From positions 2,418,001-2,482,000 of the forward strand of contig NZ_CP104011.1 of assembly GCF_025133575.1 (NCBI RefSeq): a stretch of DNA of 64,000 bases. Reading direction: 5' to 3'. Below are positions 8,268 through 18,565 of this stretch, in pieces (the first letter of the stretch is position 1; every line of letters starts with the position of its first letter). A model generated the notes under the pieces. The model worked only from the letters and a program-made list of their open reading frames with translations. It was not told where the DNA came from and ran no database searches. The position numbers and the translations under genes were made by a program. This DNA is from Pseudomonas sp. GCEP-101 (GTDB lineage Bacteria > Pseudomonadota > Gammaproteobacteria > Pseudomonadales > Pseudomonadaceae).

Positions 8268-11200
8268 CTAGACGACTTGCGGCCAGAGATTGTCGTTGAG
8301 GGCCTGGATGACGCTGTCCAGGTTGCCGTCCAGGTTCTTGTCGAGCAGCTTGAGCCCACCGGTTTCGCGGAAGGCGTTATTGAGCTGGGAGCTGTCGAGT
8401 ACCACTTCGTTCACCAACTGCTTGGCCAGACGTTCGAGCAATTTGCGTTGCGACTGGGTCCAGTGCCGCTGCGCGTAGATTTGCTGCATGGCGTTGGCAA
8501 CGCGCTGGTCAAAGGGCAACAAGGCTTCGCCCAGCGCGGCCTGGCGGATATAGCCAACGATGCTGGCGGCGATTTCCTGGTTGGTGGCGTTGCGCCAGGC
8601 GCTGACCAGGTTGGCTTCGCTGTAGCCGGCGTTGTCCAGCAGCAGGCGAACCTCGCGCAGGTGCTCGCGGGTGAGGTCCCTGGGCCGATTTACCACGACG
8701 CCCAAGGCCACGGATTGGTTGAGCTGGTTGCGGACGAAGTCGTTGAAGCTTTCCAGGTAGTCCTGCGGCTTCTGGTTGTCGCCGTAACTCTGTTCGCGAA
8801 CCATCAACTCGTCGGTGTGGGTGGAAATCACCGGATAGTTTTCCGAGGCGAGCAGCGCGCGTACGCCTTCGAGTTGCTCCAGGAGCCGGCTGTGGGTGGC
8901 GATGAACTGCGCCGCCTGCAGCGGGCCGATCTCGTGCAGGTGTTTGTGCAACTCGGCAGGTGCCACGCCCCAGACGGTCTGCAGTTCGTCCAGCCGGGCC
9001 TTCAGGCTGGGCTTGGATTCGGCCTTGTGCTGGGCCTTGCGCAGGATGCGCATGACACGCTGGCTGAGTTCATCGAGCACGTCGTCGGCATGACTGGTGC
9101 CCTCGCGATTCCCGGGCGCCTCGAAGCTGGCGCTGTTGCCCAGTTCGGCAACCAACTGCGCGAGGGGGATATCGGGGTTCTTTACCAGGGGCTTCATGGT
9201 GTCCACCGCTTCGAGGGCTGCGTAGAGGTCCACCGGGTCATAGATGCGGAAGACCGTCTTGCCGATATCGTCGCAGCGGCGGGTGGCGCGGCCTTTCATC
9301 TGCTCGTAGAGAATGCGCGAGCGCACGCGGCGCATGAACACCAGGTTGCAGATGCGCGGGACATCGATACCGGTGGTGAGCAGGTCGACGGTGATGGCGA
9401 TGTTGGGGAAGCGTTCGTTCTTGTACAGGCGGATGAGCTTGTCCACCTGGTCGCTCTGGCCGGTGATGACGCTGACCGCGGCCTGGTTGTAAGTATCCTC
9501 GTACTGCTCGGAGAAGGCGGCATCAAGCAGGCGTTTGACGCGTACGGCGTGGGCCTGGTTGACGCAGAAGATCATGGTCTTCTCTTCGCCGAAGGGGTCG
9601 AGTTCCTTGGCCAATTCATTGCAGATGACGCGGTCGAAGTCTTCGCTGATCACCCGGCGGTTGAAGGATTCGATGCCGAAATCCAGTTCGTCTTCCAATT
9701 CGGCGCTTTCGATCTCGCCGGTTGCGGTGTCCAGCACCTCCACTGTTTCCCCTTTACCGTAGTGGATGCCGTTCTTGGCCAGTTGGGTGACGTAGCGGAT
9801 GGGCGGCTCGTGGTCGATCAGCCAGTCGTCGGCCACCGCCTCACGGTAGCTGTAGGTGTACACCGGTTTGCCGAAGATTTCGGTGGTGTGCTTGGCCGGT
9901 GTGGCGGTGAGGCCGATCTTGCTGGCGTCGAAGTAATCGAGGACGCGGCGGTACTGGGAGAGGTACTGCGCGACATCGCGCACGGCAAGCTCGCCCTCGC
10001 TCATCTCCTGGTCGAGGGTGTAACCGCGGTGGGCTTCGTCGACGATGATGCAGTCGAACTGATCGATGGGTGGCGGCGTGTCGGACTGGAAGATGCGTTT
10101 GACCATCGCCTGCACAGTGGCCACCTGCACGCGGGTGGCGGCTTCGGCGGCCATGTCGCCGAGTTCCTTGACGTCGTAGATCTGCGCCAGCGTCTGGTTC
10201 TGTTCCAAAGGCATGTCGTGGAAGGCTTCCACCGCCTGGTCGCCCAGAGCGCTGCGGTCGACCAGGAAGAGAATGCGCTTGAAGCGCTCGGCTTTCAGGA
10301 AACGGTAGAGCAGGCCGATGATGGTGCGCGTTTTGCCGGTGCCGGTCGCCATGGCCAGCAGACATTCGCGCTGGTTGTTGGCGATGGCCAGCTCGACCGC
10401 ACGGATGGCGTTTTCCTGGTAATCACGCAGTTTCAGGTAGGCAAATCCTTCCTGCTTCAGCTTGGCCTCTGCGTCTTCGCGGCTGCGTTTGAGGAGGTTG
10501 AGCAGGCCATCCGGGGTATAGAAGTCCTGAAGCGGACGGCGCAGGTTGGCGGGGCTGCGCAGGTCGCGGAACCAGGTGCCCGATTGTTCGGCCAACTGTT
10601 TGATGTAGGGGCGTCCATTACAGGAAAAGGCGAAAGGAACGCGATAGCGCCCGCCCTTGCCATCGCTCCAGGGCTGACTGCTGCCCGCCAGTTGCCAGGC
10701 AGGCTGGTGCTCGGGCTGCAGCGGGAAAGCCTCGGCGTAGCGTTCTGCCTGGGTAATTCGGTCGGCCACGTTAATACGCTTACGCTTGGCTTCGACAATG
10801 GCGATGGGCACAAGGCCGGCGAACAGCACGTAGTCCGCGCGTGCCAAGGGGCTGCTGGTTGGCCATTCGGCAATTGCGAGGTTGCGCCCCTTCTCCGGGC
10901 GCACGCCCTTGGCGTAGATGAGGTCCAGGGAATCTGCTTCCCATCCGGCTTCGATCAACTGCTGGTCGATGATGATCCGAGTGAGGTCTTCATCCAGGTC
11001 GAAGGGGCTGGCGGCTTGCTGGGTCTTCAGCTGTACCTGCTGGGTGGATTGTGGCTTGGCGGCAAGCTCCTGCTGCAGCGCCTTGATGCTGCGCTCATGC
11101 TCGGCGCGCAGTTTCGCCAGTTCCTGCTCGTGGGCGGCGGCCTGCTTCTGATAGAGGCGCGATTCGGCGTCCATCTGTTCGGCGAGTACGGCGTATTCCT

Positions 11201-11744
11201 CGGATTCGCGCTTGAGCAGGTCGGTCAGTTGCTGGTTGCTGTCCAGCTTCTCGCTGGAGGCGTGCAACTGGCTCCTGAGCTGTTCGATCTCCTGCTGCAA
11301 CTCGCGCAGCGGTTCGCTAGGGTCGCTTGGCTTGGTGAAGGCGCCGGGCGCGAAGGTGCTGCCGCTCTTGCCGAAAGCCTGGTGGTACCAGATGCATAGT
11401 CCGCGTGCGACTTTAAGTCCGTCCAGGGCCTCTCGGTGTTGGGTGCGGAACTGGTGGGTGGCCTTGTTGCCCTCGACGCGCAGGGTGTGGAACAGGCTGA
11501 CGATGCTGCGATCAAGCTGGATTTCACGGCTCAATTTGAAGAGCAGATCAGCCTGGCTGGTTCTCTCGTCAAACTCGATGCCGGCACGCCCCGCAAGATC
11601 CTGAGCCAGTGCTTCGCCGAGCTGGCGTAGCTTGATCAGTGTGGTGTTCGGGTCGCTGGCGAAGACATGCTCGGCAGTCGTCGCGAGTTGCAGGAAAACC
11701 GGGTCGTGTTCCTTGAGGAAAGCGAAGTTGCAGCTTTCTGCCAT
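8268..11744 (-). CDS. hsdR: Type I restriction enzyme motor/nuclease subunit HsdR
   Basis: The product has 1158 residues. Residues of roughly 1-130 form a DUF4145-like helical domain; a coiled coil follows (about 145-235, EIEQLRSQLHASSEKLD). The nuclease domain has ADYVLFAGLVPIAIVEAKRK, a PD-(D/E)XK core. The SF2 translocase has MATGTGKTRTI (Walker A), VDEAHRGYT (DEAH box), GLTATPAKHT, DLLTTGIDVPR and QMKGRATRRC. The C-terminal part resembles the EcoEI-type HsdR tail, suggesting a type IB-like system. The start at 11744 follows AAGGATGG. It is first in the minus-strand block hsdR-fic-hsdM-hsdS-mrr and looks intact. Confidence 0.95.
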   Translation of the reverse strand: MAESCNFAFLKEHDPVFLQLATTAEHVFASDPNTTLIKLRQLGEALAQDLAGRAGIEFDERTSQADLLFKLSREIQLDRSIVSLFHTLRVEGNKATHQFRTQHREALDGLKVARGLCIWYHQAFGKSGSTFAPGAFTKPSDPSEPLRELQQEIEQLRSQLHASSEKLDSNQQLTDLLKRESEEYAVLAEQMDAESRLYQKQAAAHEQELAKLRAEHERSIKALQQELAAKPQSTQQVQLKTQQAASPFDLDEDLTRIIIDQQLIEAGWEADSLDLIYAKGVRPEKGRNLAIAEWPTSSPLARADYVLFAGLVPIAIVEAKRKRINVADRITQAERYAEAFPLQPEHQPAWQLAGSSQPWSDGKGGRYRVPFAFSCNGRPYIKQLAEQSGTWFRDLRSPANLRRPLQDFYTPDGLLNLLKRSREDAEAKLKQEGFAYLKLRDYQENAIRAVELAIANNQRECLLAMATGTGKTRTIIGLLYRFLKAERFKRILFLVDRSALGDQAVEAFHDMPLEQNQTLAQIYDVKELGDMAAEAATRVQVATVQAMVKRIFQSDTPPPIDQFDCIIVDEAHRGYTLDQEMSEGELAVRDVAQYLSQYRRVLDYFDASKIGLTATPAKHTTEIFGKPVYTYSYREAVADDWLIDHEPPIRYVTQLAKNGIHYGKGETVEVLDTATGEIESAELEDELDFGIESFNRRVISEDFDRVICNELAKELDPFGEEKTMIFCVNQAHAVRVKRLLDAAFSEQYEDTYNQAAVSVITGQSDQVDKLIRLYKNERFPNIAITVDLLTTGIDVPRICNLVFMRRVRSRILYEQMKGRATRRCDDIGKTVFRIYDPVDLYAALEAVDTMKPLVKNPDIPLAQLVAELGNSASFEAPGNREGTSHADDVLDELSQRVMRILRKAQHKAESKPSLKARLDELQTVWGVAPAELHKHLHEIGPLQAAQFIATHSRLLEQLEGVRALLASENYPVISTHTDELMVREQSYGDNQKPQDYLESFNDFVRNQLNQSVALGVVVNRPRDLTREHLREVRLLLDNAGYSEANLVSAWRNATNQEIAASIVGYIRQAALGEALLPFDQRVANAMQQIYAQRHWTQSQRKLLERLAKQLVNEVVLDSSQLNNAFRETGGLKLLDKNLDGNLDSVIQALNDNLWPQVV

Positions 11745-11878
11745 GGTTCCATCCTTGCCGATGAGTCGCGCAATCAACGCGAGCGAAGATCGGCTCCTAT
11801 GCTAGCAGCTTGAAACAACGGTGGTCATTGGACGTTGGTGGCCGAGTGATGGCTTGCTTCGGGAGGAGAACCCTGTCG

Positions 11879-12667
11879 ATGGATTGTCGCTTTCCAATCA
11901 AACGACGCCCAAGAAGAGTGTTGGAAGGGGAGCGGGTGCTGTTGCCGGAATGGATGATCCGGAAGGCGGACGAACGTTACCTGGGTATTAGGCTCGTCCT
12001 GGATCGGCGACTTTTCGGCATGGGCTACCAACAACTGGATTCCCGTTACTTCGATGCCATGCCTAGGGATAGCGGGGTGATGATCAGGGGGCTTGTGCCT
12101 ATCGAGAAGATTTGTCCTGGCCGCATATTGCCGGGGGACATCGATTTGCTGGTCATCCCTTTCGAAGGGGACGAGTTACTAGCATCGCGCGCCCTGGCGA
12201 TTGAGCTGAAAGCGGTCAGAGCATCTTATGCACGGCAACATCGCTCGCCCAATTCGTTCGGTCTTTCGCAGGCTTCGGCTCTTCTATCGTTGGGATTTCC
12301 GCTGGTTGCAGTGGCGCATTTAATTGTTTCTGATCGCAGTCCGGAGTCAGCGTGGCGGAAGGTGATGTACACAACGCTGCTGGATGCCGAGACTGGCCTT
12401 GTCGATGAGTTACGTGAGATTCAAGTCGATATGCTGCCGTCCGACTTGATCAATCGCAGTTATGGGCGTCTACGCGGCAACTGCCACGATCAGCGTATCG
12501 GGTTGTTATCGACCTACATTGGTGGTCAGGGGCACTGGTTACCGTTGGGGCGCTCAGCTGAATACAACGATGAGGCGTCCCTCGATGTGATCCACTCCAT
12601 AGCCCAGTACTACGAGCGGAACGCCGAAAGCTTTTTCGAAACGCTGCGATACCCGCCGGACAAATGA
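11879..12667 (+). CDS. Unrecognised protein with PD-(D/E)XK-like nuclease signature
   Basis: This 262-residue protein belongs to no family I can name. The stretch PGDIDLLVIP (85-94) followed by LAIELKAV (106-113) gives Asp89 and Glu109-x-Lys111, the layout of a PD-(D/E)XK active site. LSQASALLSLGFPLVAVAHL (129-148) fits the helix-strand that follows the core in this fold. The basic N-terminus (IKRRPRRVLEGER) could contact DNA. The start at 11879 is set by GGGAGGAGAA eight bases upstream; earlier in-frame starts lack a ribosome site. It diverges from hsdR and ends at the terminator of the tRNA. Base composition is lower in GC than its neighbours. A nuclease role is inferred. Confidence 0.7.
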   Translation: MDCRFPIKRRPRRVLEGERVLLPEWMIRKADERYLGIRLVLDRRLFGMGYQQLDSRYFDAMPRDSGVMIRGLVPIEKICPGRILPGDIDLLVIPFEGDELLASRALAIELKAVRASYARQHRSPNSFGLSQASALLSLGFPLVAVAHLIVSDRSPESAWRKVMYTTLLDAETGLVDELREIQVDMLPSDLINRSYGRLRGNCHDQRIGLLSTYIGGQGHWLPLGRSAEYNDEASLDVIHSIAQYYERNAESFFETLRYPPDK

Positions 12668-12692
12668 AAAAGCCGCGCATCCGCGCGGCTTC
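12667..12692. terminator. Bidirectional terminator between nuclease-like gene and tRNA
   Basis: AAGCCGCGC (12670-12678) pairs with GCGCGGCTT (12683-12691) around a four-base loop. On the minus strand it is followed by TTTTT, so it ends the tRNA transcript. On the plus strand TTCTT follows the stop of the PD-(D/E)XK-like gene. Confidence 0.75.
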
Positions 12693-12704
12693 TTGCTGAA
12701 AGGA

Positions 12705-12781
12705 TGGTGGGCCCACACGGACTTGAACCGTGGACCAAAGGATTATGAGTCCTCTGCTCTAACCAACTGAGCTATAGGCCC
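12705..12781 (-). tRNA. tRNA-Ile2 (CAU anticodon)
   Basis: A complete 77-nt cloverleaf with encoded CCA: the acceptor stem GGGCCTA pairs with TGGGCCC, the anticodon loop is CTCATAA, and the T loop is TTCAAGT. The CAU anticodon alone could mean Met. The GACTCATAATC context and the TTGGTC variable region resemble E. coli tRNA-Ile2, whose C34 becomes lysidine to read AUA, more than elongator tRNA-Met. Its 3' end faces the accessory restriction block. Confidence 0.85.
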
Positions 12782-12797
12782 CCAGAAGGCGGGCGGA

Positions 12798-15700
12798 TTA
12801 TACCGGGGCGTTCTGGCTGGCGCCAACCGGATGCAGCGGGACCAGGAAGCGGTTGGCAAAGGCGTCGGCTGGTAGCGGTGCGCTGAGGGCGTAGCCCTGG
12901 ATCTGGTCGCAGCCTTCGGCTTCGAGGAAGCGCTCCTGGGCTTCGTGCTCCACGCCCTCGGCGATCACCGTGAGGTTCATGCTGCGGCCCAGGGCGATGA
13001 TGGCGCGGGCGATGGCGGCGTCGTGCGGGTCGTCCGGAAGGCCGTGGACGAAGGACTGGTCGATCTTCAGGGTGTCCAGCGGCAGTTGCTTGAGGTAGCT
13101 GAGCGAGGAGTAGCCGGTGCCGAAGTCGTCGATGGCCAGCTGCACGCCCAGGCGCTTGAGGCTGTGCAGGATGCTCAACGCTTCCTCGGTCTGGTGCATG
13201 AGGAAGCTTTCGGTGATCTCCAGCTGCAGGCGCGACGGCTGCAGGTTGTACTGGCCGAGCAGTTCACGGATGCGTTCGACCAGGGCGGTCTGGCGCAGCT
13301 GGGCGCCCGCGAGGTTGACCGAGAGCGGGCCGAAGGCGGCGTGGCTGTCCTGCCAGCGGCTCATCTGCCGGCAGGCTTCGCGCAGCACCCAGTCGCCGAG
13401 TGGCAGGATCAGGCCGTTTTCCTCGGCGAGGGGGATGAAGCGATCCGGCGAGATCGCGCCGAATTGCGGGTGCTTCCAGCGGATCAGTGCTTCGGCGCCC
13501 ACCAGTTGGCCGCTGGCGAGGGAGAGTTTGGGCTGGTAGTAGAGCTGCAACTGGTCGCTTTCCAGCGCGCGGCGCAGTTCATGCTCCAGTGCCATGCGCT
13601 CGGTGGCCTGGAAGGTCAGCTCGCGGGTGTAGAACTCGACGCGGTTGCGGCCTTGGGCCTTGGCCCGGTACATGGCGGCATCGGCGTTCTTTACCAGGGT
13701 GGCGACGTCGCCGCCGTCGCCAGGGTAGAGGCAGATGCCGATGCTGGCGCTGACGAAGAACTCCTGTTCGCCGGCGATGAACGGTTTTTCGAAGCAGAGC
13801 AGCAGTTTGTTCGCCACGTGCTCGGCATCCAGGGCGTGGTGCAGGCCGGGCAGCAGGATGATGAATTCATCACCGCCCTGGCGGGCGACGGTATCGACGT
13901 CGCGCAGCTGTTCGCGCAGGCGCGTGGCGATGGATTTAAGCAGCAGGTCGCCCACCGGGTGGCCGAGGCTGTCGTTGATGTGCTTGAAGCGGTCGAGGTC
14001 GAGGAAGAGGACCGCGCCCTGCTGATGGTTTTCCTGCGCGTCCTTGAGCGCGCCGTTCAGGCGGCTTTCGAACAGCAGGCGATTAGGCAGACCGGTGAGC
14101 GGGTCGTGGTGGGCCTGGTAGTCCAGCCGCGCCTGGGCGTACTTTAGCGTGGAGATATCGGCGAACACCCCGACATAGTGCGACAGGTCGCCGTCGGCGT
14201 TGCGCACGGCGCTGACGGTGAGCCATTCCGGGTACAGCTCCTGGTTCTTGCGCCGGTTCCAGATTTCGCCCTGCCAGTGGCCGTCGGCGTTGAGCTGGTG
14301 CCAGAGGGCGACATAGAAGCTGCTGTCGTGCTGGCCGGAGGCGAGCAGGCGTGGGGAGCGGCCGAGGGCTTCCTGTTCGCTGTAGCCGGTGATTTCGCTG
14401 AAGGCACGGTTGACCGCGACGATCTGCTGGCGCGCGTCGGTGATCATCACGCCCTCGGCGGTGCTCTCGAACACGGTGGCGGCGAGGCGGAGTTTTTCCT
14501 GCATCTGCTGCTGCTCGGTGATGTCCCGGGCAATGGTCAGCATGCAGTCGTCGTTGCCGATGGTGATGCGGTGGGCGGACAGCTCGCACAGGCGCAGGCT
14601 GCCGTCGCGGGTGCGGATCTGCGCGGTGAAGTCCGGTGCGCTGGCGGCGTTGTCGAGTATGCCCAGCAGGGTGCTGCGGTCAGCGGGGTTGGCCCACAGG
14701 CGCAGGTCGAGGGTGGAGCGCTCGGCGGCCTCCTCGCGGCTGTAGCCGGTGATGCGGGTGAAGCCCTGGTTCACTTCCACCAGCCGGCCGTCGCTGATGC
14801 GCGAGATGAGCATGCCGTCGGGGGAGGCGTGGAAGGCCTTGGCGAATTTCTCTTCGGAGACACGCAGCTGTTCCTGGGTTTCCTTGACCTGGGAAATGTT
14901 GCGCACCACCACCACCAGCGCCGGGACGTCGTCGAGAACGATGTGCTGGGCCGAGAGCAGGGCGGTGAAGCGTGTGCCGTCGCGGCGGTTGAGCGGGATC
15001 TCGACGTTGTTCAGCGGCTCGCCCTGCAAGCGCGCGAGCATCGCCGGGCCCATGCCCGGTTCGCCCCAGATGCCCAATTCGGTGGAGGTCTTGCCCAGCG
15101 CCTCGCTGGCGGGGATGCCGATCTGCTGCTCGAAGGTGCTGTTCACCGCCAGCAACCGCCCGTCGACCCGGCGGGCGAGGACGATGATGTCCGGGCAGTG
15201 GTGGAACACCGAGGCGAACTTCTGCTCGGACAGCCGCAGGGCCTGTTCGGTGAACTTGGCATCGGTGATGTCGATCATCAGCCCGCGCAGGATCAGGTCG
15301 TCGCCGTGATGGATCAGCGTGACGATGTCGCGGATCCACACCACCCGGCCATCGGCGGCGAGCATGCGGTAATCGAAGCTGTGGTTGCGCCCGGCCTGGC
15401 TCTCGGTCAGGCAGTAGTGGATGGCGTGCTCGGCGTCGTCGGGGTGCAGCGTGCGCTGCCAGAAGCCGGGCTCGAGCCAGTCCTTGATCGGGTAGCCGAG
15501 CAGCCGCTGGGCATGGGGCGAGACGTAGGTGAAGCGGTTCTCCGCCAGGCGCATTTCCCAGGCAATCGCGGTCAGGCTTTCCACCAGGCCGCGGTAGTGC
15601 TGCTCGCTGTCGCGCAGGGCCTGTTCGAGCTTTTCCCGGCGCTGCATCTCGCCGCGCAGGCGACGATTCATGGTGAACAGCACCAGCAGGACAAGGCCGG

Positions 15701-16544
15701 TCAGCAGGGCGATGGGGAGGACGAAGCGGAACACTTCCGGCCAGACGCTGCGGCGATCCACCAGGCCGCCGACCCAGGGCGCCTGCAGGGCTTCGATCTG
15801 TTCGGGCTTCATGTCGGCGAGGACTTTGTCGAGGATGCCGACGAGGATCGCCTGGTCCTTCGGCACGGCCATCGCCAACTGGTAGCGGTAGGGCGTCTCG
15901 CCGCTGATCTGCAGGCCTTCGAGCTTGAGTTGGCGCAGGTTCCAGACGCTGGAGGCGAGGTCGCCGACGAAGGCGTCGACCTGACCGGTGGCCAATGCCT
16001 GCAGCCCGGCGGCGATGCTGGGCAGCGGCTGCAGGTTGAGATCGGGGTGGTTGATGACCAGCAGCTCGTGCGGCGCATAGTGAGCCACCACGCCGACTTT
16101 CAGGCCGTACAGCTCCGCCACGTTCGCCGGTTCCGGGCCGGTGCGGCGGGCGAGGATGATGATCGGAAAGTCGAGATAGGGACGCGTGAAGCTCAGGTAG
16201 TCGAGGCGCGTGGGGGTGGCCATGACGCCGGGCAGCAGGTCGACCTTGCCGGCGCGGGCCTGTTGCAGCAGGTCGTTCCAGTCCCTGGGTTCGACCGACT
16301 CCAGCTTCACCTTCAACTGCTCGCTGATGTACTTCACGTACACCGGGGCGAGGCCCTGGTAATTGCCTTCGGCGTCACGGAACTCGAAGGGGGGCCAGGA
16401 CGCGTCGACGCCCAGGCGCAGGCTGGGATGGGCGTGCAGCCACTGCTCTTCCTCGGGCGTGAGGCTCAGGGCGAATGCCTGTCCCGCCCAGAATGCGAGG
16501 CACCACAGTAGAACTGCCTGCAGACGCGGCATGAAGGGCCTCAT
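12798..16544 (-). CDS. rmcA: RmcA-type periplasmic-sensor PAS-GGDEF-EAL protein
   Basis: A 1248-residue inner-membrane protein. It has a signal peptide ([13 protein letters not shown]), a periplasmic SBP_bac_3 domain (about 30-265), a transmembrane helix ([17 protein letters not shown]), and four PAS domains spread over about 310-805. GGDEF follows with [12 protein letters not shown] and an RDVD inhibitory site, then EAL with [11 protein letters not shown] and [14 protein letters not shown]. In P. aeruginosa RmcA lies next to rpoD, as here, and lowers c-di-GMP in response to redox state. Both catalytic signatures are intact. An ATG at 16532 is an alternative start with a better-placed AGG. 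Confidence 0.93.
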   Translation of the reverse strand: MRPFMPRLQAVLLWCLAFWAGQAFALSLTPEEEQWLHAHPSLRLGVDASWPPFEFRDAEGNYQGLAPVYVKYISEQLKVKLESVEPRDWNDLLQQARAGKVDLLPGVMATPTRLDYLSFTRPYLDFPIIILARRTGPEPANVAELYGLKVGVVAHYAPHELLVINHPDLNLQPLPSIAAGLQALATGQVDAFVGDLASSVWNLRQLKLEGLQISGETPYRYQLAMAVPKDQAILVGILDKVLADMKPEQIEALQAPWVGGLVDRRSVWPEVFRFVLPIALLTGLVLLVLFTMNRRLRGEMQRREKLEQALRDSEQHYRGLVESLTAIAWEMRLAENRFTYVSPHAQRLLGYPIKDWLEPGFWQRTLHPDDAEHAIHYCLTESQAGRNHSFDYRMLAADGRVVWIRDIVTLIHHGDDLILRGLMIDITDAKFTEQALRLSEQKFASVFHHCPDIIVLARRVDGRLLAVNSTFEQQIGIPASEALGKTSTELGIWGEPGMGPAMLARLQGEPLNNVEIPLNRRDGTRFTALLSAQHIVLDDVPALVVVVRNISQVKETQEQLRVSEEKFAKAFHASPDGMLISRISDGRLVEVNQGFTRITGYSREEAAERSTLDLRLWANPADRSTLLGILDNAASAPDFTAQIRTRDGSLRLCELSAHRITIGNDDCMLTIARDITEQQQMQEKLRLAATVFESTAEGVMITDARQQIVAVNRAFSEITGYSEQEALGRSPRLLASGQHDSSFYVALWHQLNADGHWQGEIWNRRKNQELYPEWLTVSAVRNADGDLSHYVGVFADISTLKYAQARLDYQAHHDPLTGLPNRLLFESRLNGALKDAQENHQQGAVLFLDLDRFKHINDSLGHPVGDLLLKSIATRLREQLRDVDTVARQGGDEFIILLPGLHHALDAEHVANKLLLCFEKPFIAGEQEFFVSASIGICLYPGDGGDVATLVKNADAAMYRAKAQGRNRVEFYTRELTFQATERMALEHELRRALESDQLQLYYQPKLSLASGQLVGAEALIRWKHPQFGAISPDRFIPLAEENGLILPLGDWVLREACRQMSRWQDSHAAFGPLSVNLAGAQLRQTALVERIRELLGQYNLQPSRLQLEITESFLMHQTEEALSILHSLKRLGVQLAIDDFGTGYSSLSYLKQLPLDTLKIDQSFVHGLPDDPHDAAIARAIIALGRSMNLTVIAEGVEHEAQERFLEAEGCDQIQGYALSAPLPADAFANRFLVPLHPVGASQNAPV

Positions 16545-16603
16545 TCCAACCGGGGACTACGCCGAAGTGTAGACGTGGCACTTTGCCCATTGGAAGGCCC
16601 AAA

Positions 16604-16630
16604 GAAAAACCCCCGGTTTTGGCCGGGGGT
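16604..16630 (-). terminator. rpoD terminator
   Basis: On the minus strand ACCCCCGG pairs with CCGGGGGT across a short loop and runs into TTTTT. It lies directly after the rpoD stop and separates the operon from rmcA. Confidence 0.85.
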
Positions 16631-16636
16631 TCTTCG

Positions 16637-18487
16637 TCACTCGTCGAGGAAGGAGCGCAGATGCTCGCTTCGCGACGGGTGGCGAAGCTTGCGCAGTGCC
16701 TTGGCTTCGATCTGGCGGATACGCTCACGGGTCACATCGAACTGCTTGCCGACTTCCTCGAGGGTGTGGTCGGTATTCATGTCGATGCCGAAGCGCATGC
16801 GCAGGACCTTGGCTTCGCGAGCGGTGAGGCCGGCGAGGACTTCGCGGGTGGCTTCCTTGAGGCTCTCGCTGGTCGCCACTTCGATCGGCGACTGCATGGT
16901 GGAGTCCTCGATGAAGTCGCCCAGGTGCGAATCTTCGTCGTCACCGATCGGCGTTTCCATGGAGATCGGTTCCTTGGCGATCTTCAGGACCTTGCGGATC
17001 TTGTCTTCCGGCATGTCCATGCGTTCGCCCAGCTCTTCCGGGGTCGGTTCACGGCCCATCTCCTGCAGCATCTGGCGGGAGATACGGTTGAGCTTGTTGA
17101 TGGTCTCGATCATGTGCACCGGAATACGGATGGTGCGGGCCTGGTCGGCGATCGAGCGGGTGATCGCCTGGCGAATCCACCAGGTGGCGTAGGTCGAGAA
17201 CTTGTAGCCGCGACGGTATTCGAACTTGTCCACCGCCTTCATCAGGCCGATGTTGCCTTCCTGGATCAGGTCGAGGAACTGCAGGCCGCGGTTGGTGTAC
17301 TTCTTGGCGATGGAGATCACCAGACGCAGGTTCGCCTCGACCATTTCCTTTTTCGCACGACGGGCTTTCGCCTCGCCGATGGACATGGCGCGGTTGACGT
17401 CCTTGATCTCGGCGACGGTCAGCTGCGAGCTGGTTTCCAGGTCGACCAGCTTCTGCTGGTTGCGCAGGATGTCGTCACGCAGACGCTCGATGGCTTCGGC
17501 GTACTTGGGCTTGCCCTTGAGGACGGTGTCGACCCAGGCGGTGTCGGTTTCGTGGCCGGGGAACTGGCGCAGGAAATCGGCACGCGGCATGCGCGCATCA
17601 CGCACGCACAGCTGCATGATGGCGCGTTCCTGGCGGCGGACGCTGTCCAGGGAATCGCGGACCTTGGCCACCAGCACGTCGAACTGCTTGGGCACCAGCT
17701 TGATCGGCATGAACAGTTCGGCCAGGGCGAGCATTTCCTCGTTGGCCTGCTTGCTGCCGCGGCCATGCTTCTTCAGGGCCTTCTTGGTCTTTTCCAGCTG
17801 CTCGGACACGGCGCCGAAACGACGGGCGGCTTCTTCCGGGTCCGGACCGCCATCGCCTTCGTCTTCATCGGAGCTTTCGCCGTCGGACTCTTCGTCCTCT
17901 TCGTCCTTTTCCTTGGCTTCGGCGTCATCCTTCAGGCCGACCGGCTCGACTTCCTCGGCCGGCAGGCTGCCGTCATCCGGGTCGATGTAGCCGCTGAGGA
18001 TGTCCGACAGGCGGCCGCCTTCGGCGACCACTCGGTTGTACTCTTCGAGGATGCCGTCCACCGCGCCCGGGAACTGGGCGATGGCGCTCATCACTTCGCG
18101 GATGCCTTCCTCGATGCGTTTGGCGATTTCGATCTCGCCTTCGCGGGTCAGCAGTTCCACGGTACCCATTTCACGCATGTACATGCGCACCGGGTCGGTG
18201 GTGCGGCCAACGTCGCTCTCTACCGCGGCAAGGGCGGCAGCGGCTTCTTCGGCGGCAGCTTCGTCGGTATCGGTTTCCGCCAGCAACAGGGCATCCGCAT
18301 CCGGGGCTGTCTCGAATACGTTGATCCCCATGTCGTTGATCATGCGGATGATGTCTTCTACCTGTTCCGGATCAGAGATATCCTCCGGCAGGTGGTCGTT
18401 GACCTCCGCGTAAGTCAGGTAACCCTGCTCACGACCACGGGTGATCAACTCTTTGAGACGAGATTGCTGTTGCGCTTTTCCGGACAT
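16637..18487 (-). CDS. rpoD: Primary sigma factor RpoD (sigma-70)
   Basis: The 616-residue housekeeping sigma factor directs RNA polymerase to -35/-10 promoters. Region 1.1 is at the N-terminus ([21 protein letters not shown]). An acidic non-conserved insert follows ([19 protein letters not shown]). Region 2 contains [20 protein letters not shown] and [15 protein letters not shown], and region 4.2 ends in the helix-turn-helix [20 protein letters not shown]. It is the last gene of the rpsU-dnaG-rpoD macromolecular-synthesis operon, 78 bases after dnaG, with a strong terminator behind it. Length is normal for Pseudomonas RpoD. Confidence 0.98.
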   Translation of the reverse strand: MSGKAQQQSRLKELITRGREQGYLTYAEVNDHLPEDISDPEQVEDIIRMINDMGINVFETAPDADALLLAETDTDEAAAEEAAAALAAVESDVGRTTDPVRMYMREMGTVELLTREGEIEIAKRIEEGIREVMSAIAQFPGAVDGILEEYNRVVAEGGRLSDILSGYIDPDDGSLPAEEVEPVGLKDDAEAKEKDEEDEESDGESSDEDEGDGGPDPEEAARRFGAVSEQLEKTKKALKKHGRGSKQANEEMLALAELFMPIKLVPKQFDVLVAKVRDSLDSVRRQERAIMQLCVRDARMPRADFLRQFPGHETDTAWVDTVLKGKPKYAEAIERLRDDILRNQQKLVDLETSSQLTVAEIKDVNRAMSIGEAKARRAKKEMVEANLRLVISIAKKYTNRGLQFLDLIQEGNIGLMKAVDKFEYRRGYKFSTYATWWIRQAITRSIADQARTIRIPVHMIETINKLNRISRQMLQEMGREPTPEELGERMDMPEDKIRKVLKIAKEPISMETPIGDDEDSHLGDFIEDSTMQSPIEVATSESLKEATREVLAGLTAREAKVLRMRFGIDMNTDHTLEEVGKQFDVTRERIRQIEAKALRKLRHPSRSEHLRSFLDE

Positions 18488-18565
18488 AACACCCTATCCA
18501 CTGAAGGTCTTGGCGGGCTGAAATAAGCCGAGGATTATACCAGATTCGAGGCTTCAGGCGCCAGT

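Noticed and set aside
8277..11399. 1040-codon open frame opposite hsdR
   Set aside because: Antisense shadow of hsdR; no recognisable domain and no ribosome site.
12705..12781. Reading the CAU tRNA as elongator tRNA-Met
   Set aside because: The anticodon-arm context and variable loop resemble tRNA-Ile2; this remains likely rather than certain without checking lysidine identity elements.
14178..16511. 777-codon open frame opposite rmcA
   Set aside because: Antisense shadow; the minus strand encodes an intact multi-domain protein.
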